The notes under the pieces were generated by a model. The model was given only the letters and a program-made list of their open reading frames with translations. It was not told where the DNA came from and did not search any database. A stretch of 6,692 nt of DNA from an uncultured Spirochaetales bacterium (lineage in GTDB: Bacteria > UBP6 > UBA1177). Both the position numbers and the translations under genes were made by a program. Every line of letters begins with the position of its first letter. Positions within the stretch are counted from its first letter, which is position 1. The stretch spans positions 1-6,692 of the forward strand of contig CACZFE010000097.1 in NCBI GenBank assembly GCA_902780365.1. The letters are read 5' to 3'. Positions 5,682 to 6,692 of this stretch are shown in pieces.

Positions 5682-6692
5682 TCAGGAAATTTCGTAGTAA
5701 GAATCAGATATTTCAGCTAAAAATCTGCTCGGAAGCGCAGTCGAACTGAGCTTTCCGTACATCAGTTTTATCTGCGGATACGTGAGGAAAAGGCGCGATT
5801 TGGCGCGTGAGCAGGCAACATAGAAAAGTCTGCGCTCTTCTTCAAGGTCGTCTATTTTCGTGACCGCCTTTTCGCTCGGGAAACTCCCTTCGTTGAGGCT
5901 TATCACAAAAACGGTGTCCCACTCTAACCCTTTCGCGCTGTGAATCGTGGAAAGGACAACTTTGTCGCGGTTTTCCGAGGCATCTGCCGTGACTTTTGAC
6001 GAACTGAGCTTTGAATCGGGCGGATCGAGCGCGAAATCGGTGAGAAAATTTTCAAGGACCCGGTAGTTCGAGGCAAGCTGGATAAGCACTGGAAAATCCT
6101 TCAGTCTGTCGTCCGAATCGTCTTCAAGCTCTTCAAGAATAGGTTTGTAAAATTCCACAATTATTTCAAGTACTTTTGTTATTTTGAGTTCGTCGTTCGA
6201 AGCCGCCTGGAGCATTTCGCAAAGCCGCCTGAGTTCGCCGTAATACTTCTTTTTCGCGTGGGCTTCTATCGCTTGAGACCCTTTTTCGGCGAAACTTTCG
6301 GCAAGACGCGCCGCAGTAGCCGCACCGATCCCGGGAACGAGCTTGAAAATACGGTTGAGCGAAACCGAATCCTTTGAATTCTGGATCACTTTTGCATAGC
6401 TTAAAACATCCTTTATATGGCGCCTTTCGACAAATTTTATACCGCCGTAGACTGCGAAATCGATCCCTCTGCGGAGAAGGGACGCCTGCACGAAATTGGC
6501 ATGGAAACTCGAACGGTAAAGCACCGCGATCTCCTCAGGTTTTATGCCGCTTTCAAGCAGTTTTTCGATTTCCGAAGCGACAAACTCCCCTTCGTCTTCA
6601 GCCGAAAGAAAGCGTTTGACAAGCGGCCTTCCCTTCACTCTCTCGATGTTGGAAACGAGCGCTTTTTCGTATGAAACATAAAAATTCTTTTT
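5682..6692 (-). CDS. UvrD/PcrA-like SF1 DNA helicase, C-terminal part (starts outside the window)
   Basis: The frame is open to the right edge, so 336 C-terminal residues are present and no start is assigned. A GTG at 6638 is internal: recognisable sequence continues upstream of it. Motifs, numbered within the window fragment: IAVLYRSS (55-62, motif IV), YGGIKFVERRHIKDVLSY (82-99, the 'GG-x-F-x-E-R-x-E-I-K-D' block), LVPGIGAATAARL (118-130, a helix-hairpin-helix-like piece of domain 2B), VVLSTIHSAKGLEWDTVFV (245-263, motif V) and EEERRLFYVACSRAK (284-298, motif VI with the arginine finger region). These place it in UvrD/Rep/PcrA, 3'-5' helicases of DNA repair and replication. The Walker A/B half is beyond the window. 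The protein ends about 38 residues after motif VI, so it lacks the long C-terminal extension of PcrA and UvrD. It converges on the exonuclease gene with no spacer. Confidence 0.93.
   Translation of the reverse strand, partial: KKNFYVSYEKALVSNIERVKGRPLVKRFLSAEDEGEFVASEIEKLLESGIKPEEIAVLYRSSFHANFVQASLLRRGIDFAVYGGIKFVERRHIKDVLSYAKVIQNSKDSVSLNRIFKLVPGIGAATAARLAESFAEKGSQAIEAHAKKKYYGELRRLCEMLQAASNDELKITKVLEIIVEFYKPILEELEDDSDDRLKDFPVLIQLASNYRVLENFLTDFALDPPDSKLSSSKVTADASENRDKVVLSTIHSAKGLEWDTVFVISLNEGSFPSEKAVTKIDDLEEERRLFYVACSRAKSRLFLTYPQIKLMYGKLSSTALPSRFLAEISDSYYEIS

Noticed and set aside
6636..6638. GTG at 6638 as the start of a complete short helicase protein
   Set aside because: The frame continues to the window edge with sequence fitting the family. 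Motifs IV-VI without the Walker A/B half indicate an edge-truncated gene, not a small protein.

Overview
This window is chromosomal-looking bacterial DNA with densely packed genes. It holds seven well-supported or partial protein genes and two short divergent regulatory gaps (about 190 and 140 bp). No RNA gene, mobile element, CRISPR array or phage gene is visible. The mid-range base composition, Shine-Dalgarno sites of the GGAGG/GAGGG type and a radical SAM enzyme suggest a bacterium, plausibly an anaerobe. I cannot name the phylum from the sequence alone.

Left part (1-587): the N-terminal third of an ArsB/NhaD/SLC13-like permease runs leftward out of the window. It is separated by a divergent promoter region from a rightward three-gene cluster.

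Centre-left (588-3893): a tight cluster encodes (i) a DUF3737 protein that reads as a very regular right-handed beta-helix with about eleven coils, (ii) a MalY/PatB-type PLP enzyme, expected to be a cystathionine beta-lyase-like C-S lyase, and (iii) a radical SAM protein. The radical SAM protein has a Rossmann-like N-terminal region resembling a cobalamin-binding domain but without the usual histidine motif. A 2-nt gap and an 8-nt overlap imply co-transcription from a good sigma-70-like promoter at 517-545. The function of the trio is unknown, and it is the most interesting part of the window.

Centre-right (3902-5681): a cytosolic cyclophilin-type peptidyl-prolyl isomerase (leftward) and a DUF2062 membrane protein (rightward) diverge from a shared promoter region. 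The DUF2062 gene overlaps by 11 nt a DEDDh-type 3'-5' exonuclease related to the DNA polymerase III epsilon subunit.

Right end (5682-6692): the C-terminal part of a UvrD/PcrA-like superfamily 1 helicase reads leftward, abutting the exonuclease stop codon with no intervening base. Its N-terminal ATPase half lies outside the window. Overall the region mixes housekeeping genes (isomerase, exonuclease, helicase, transporter) with one poorly characterised metabolic cluster.
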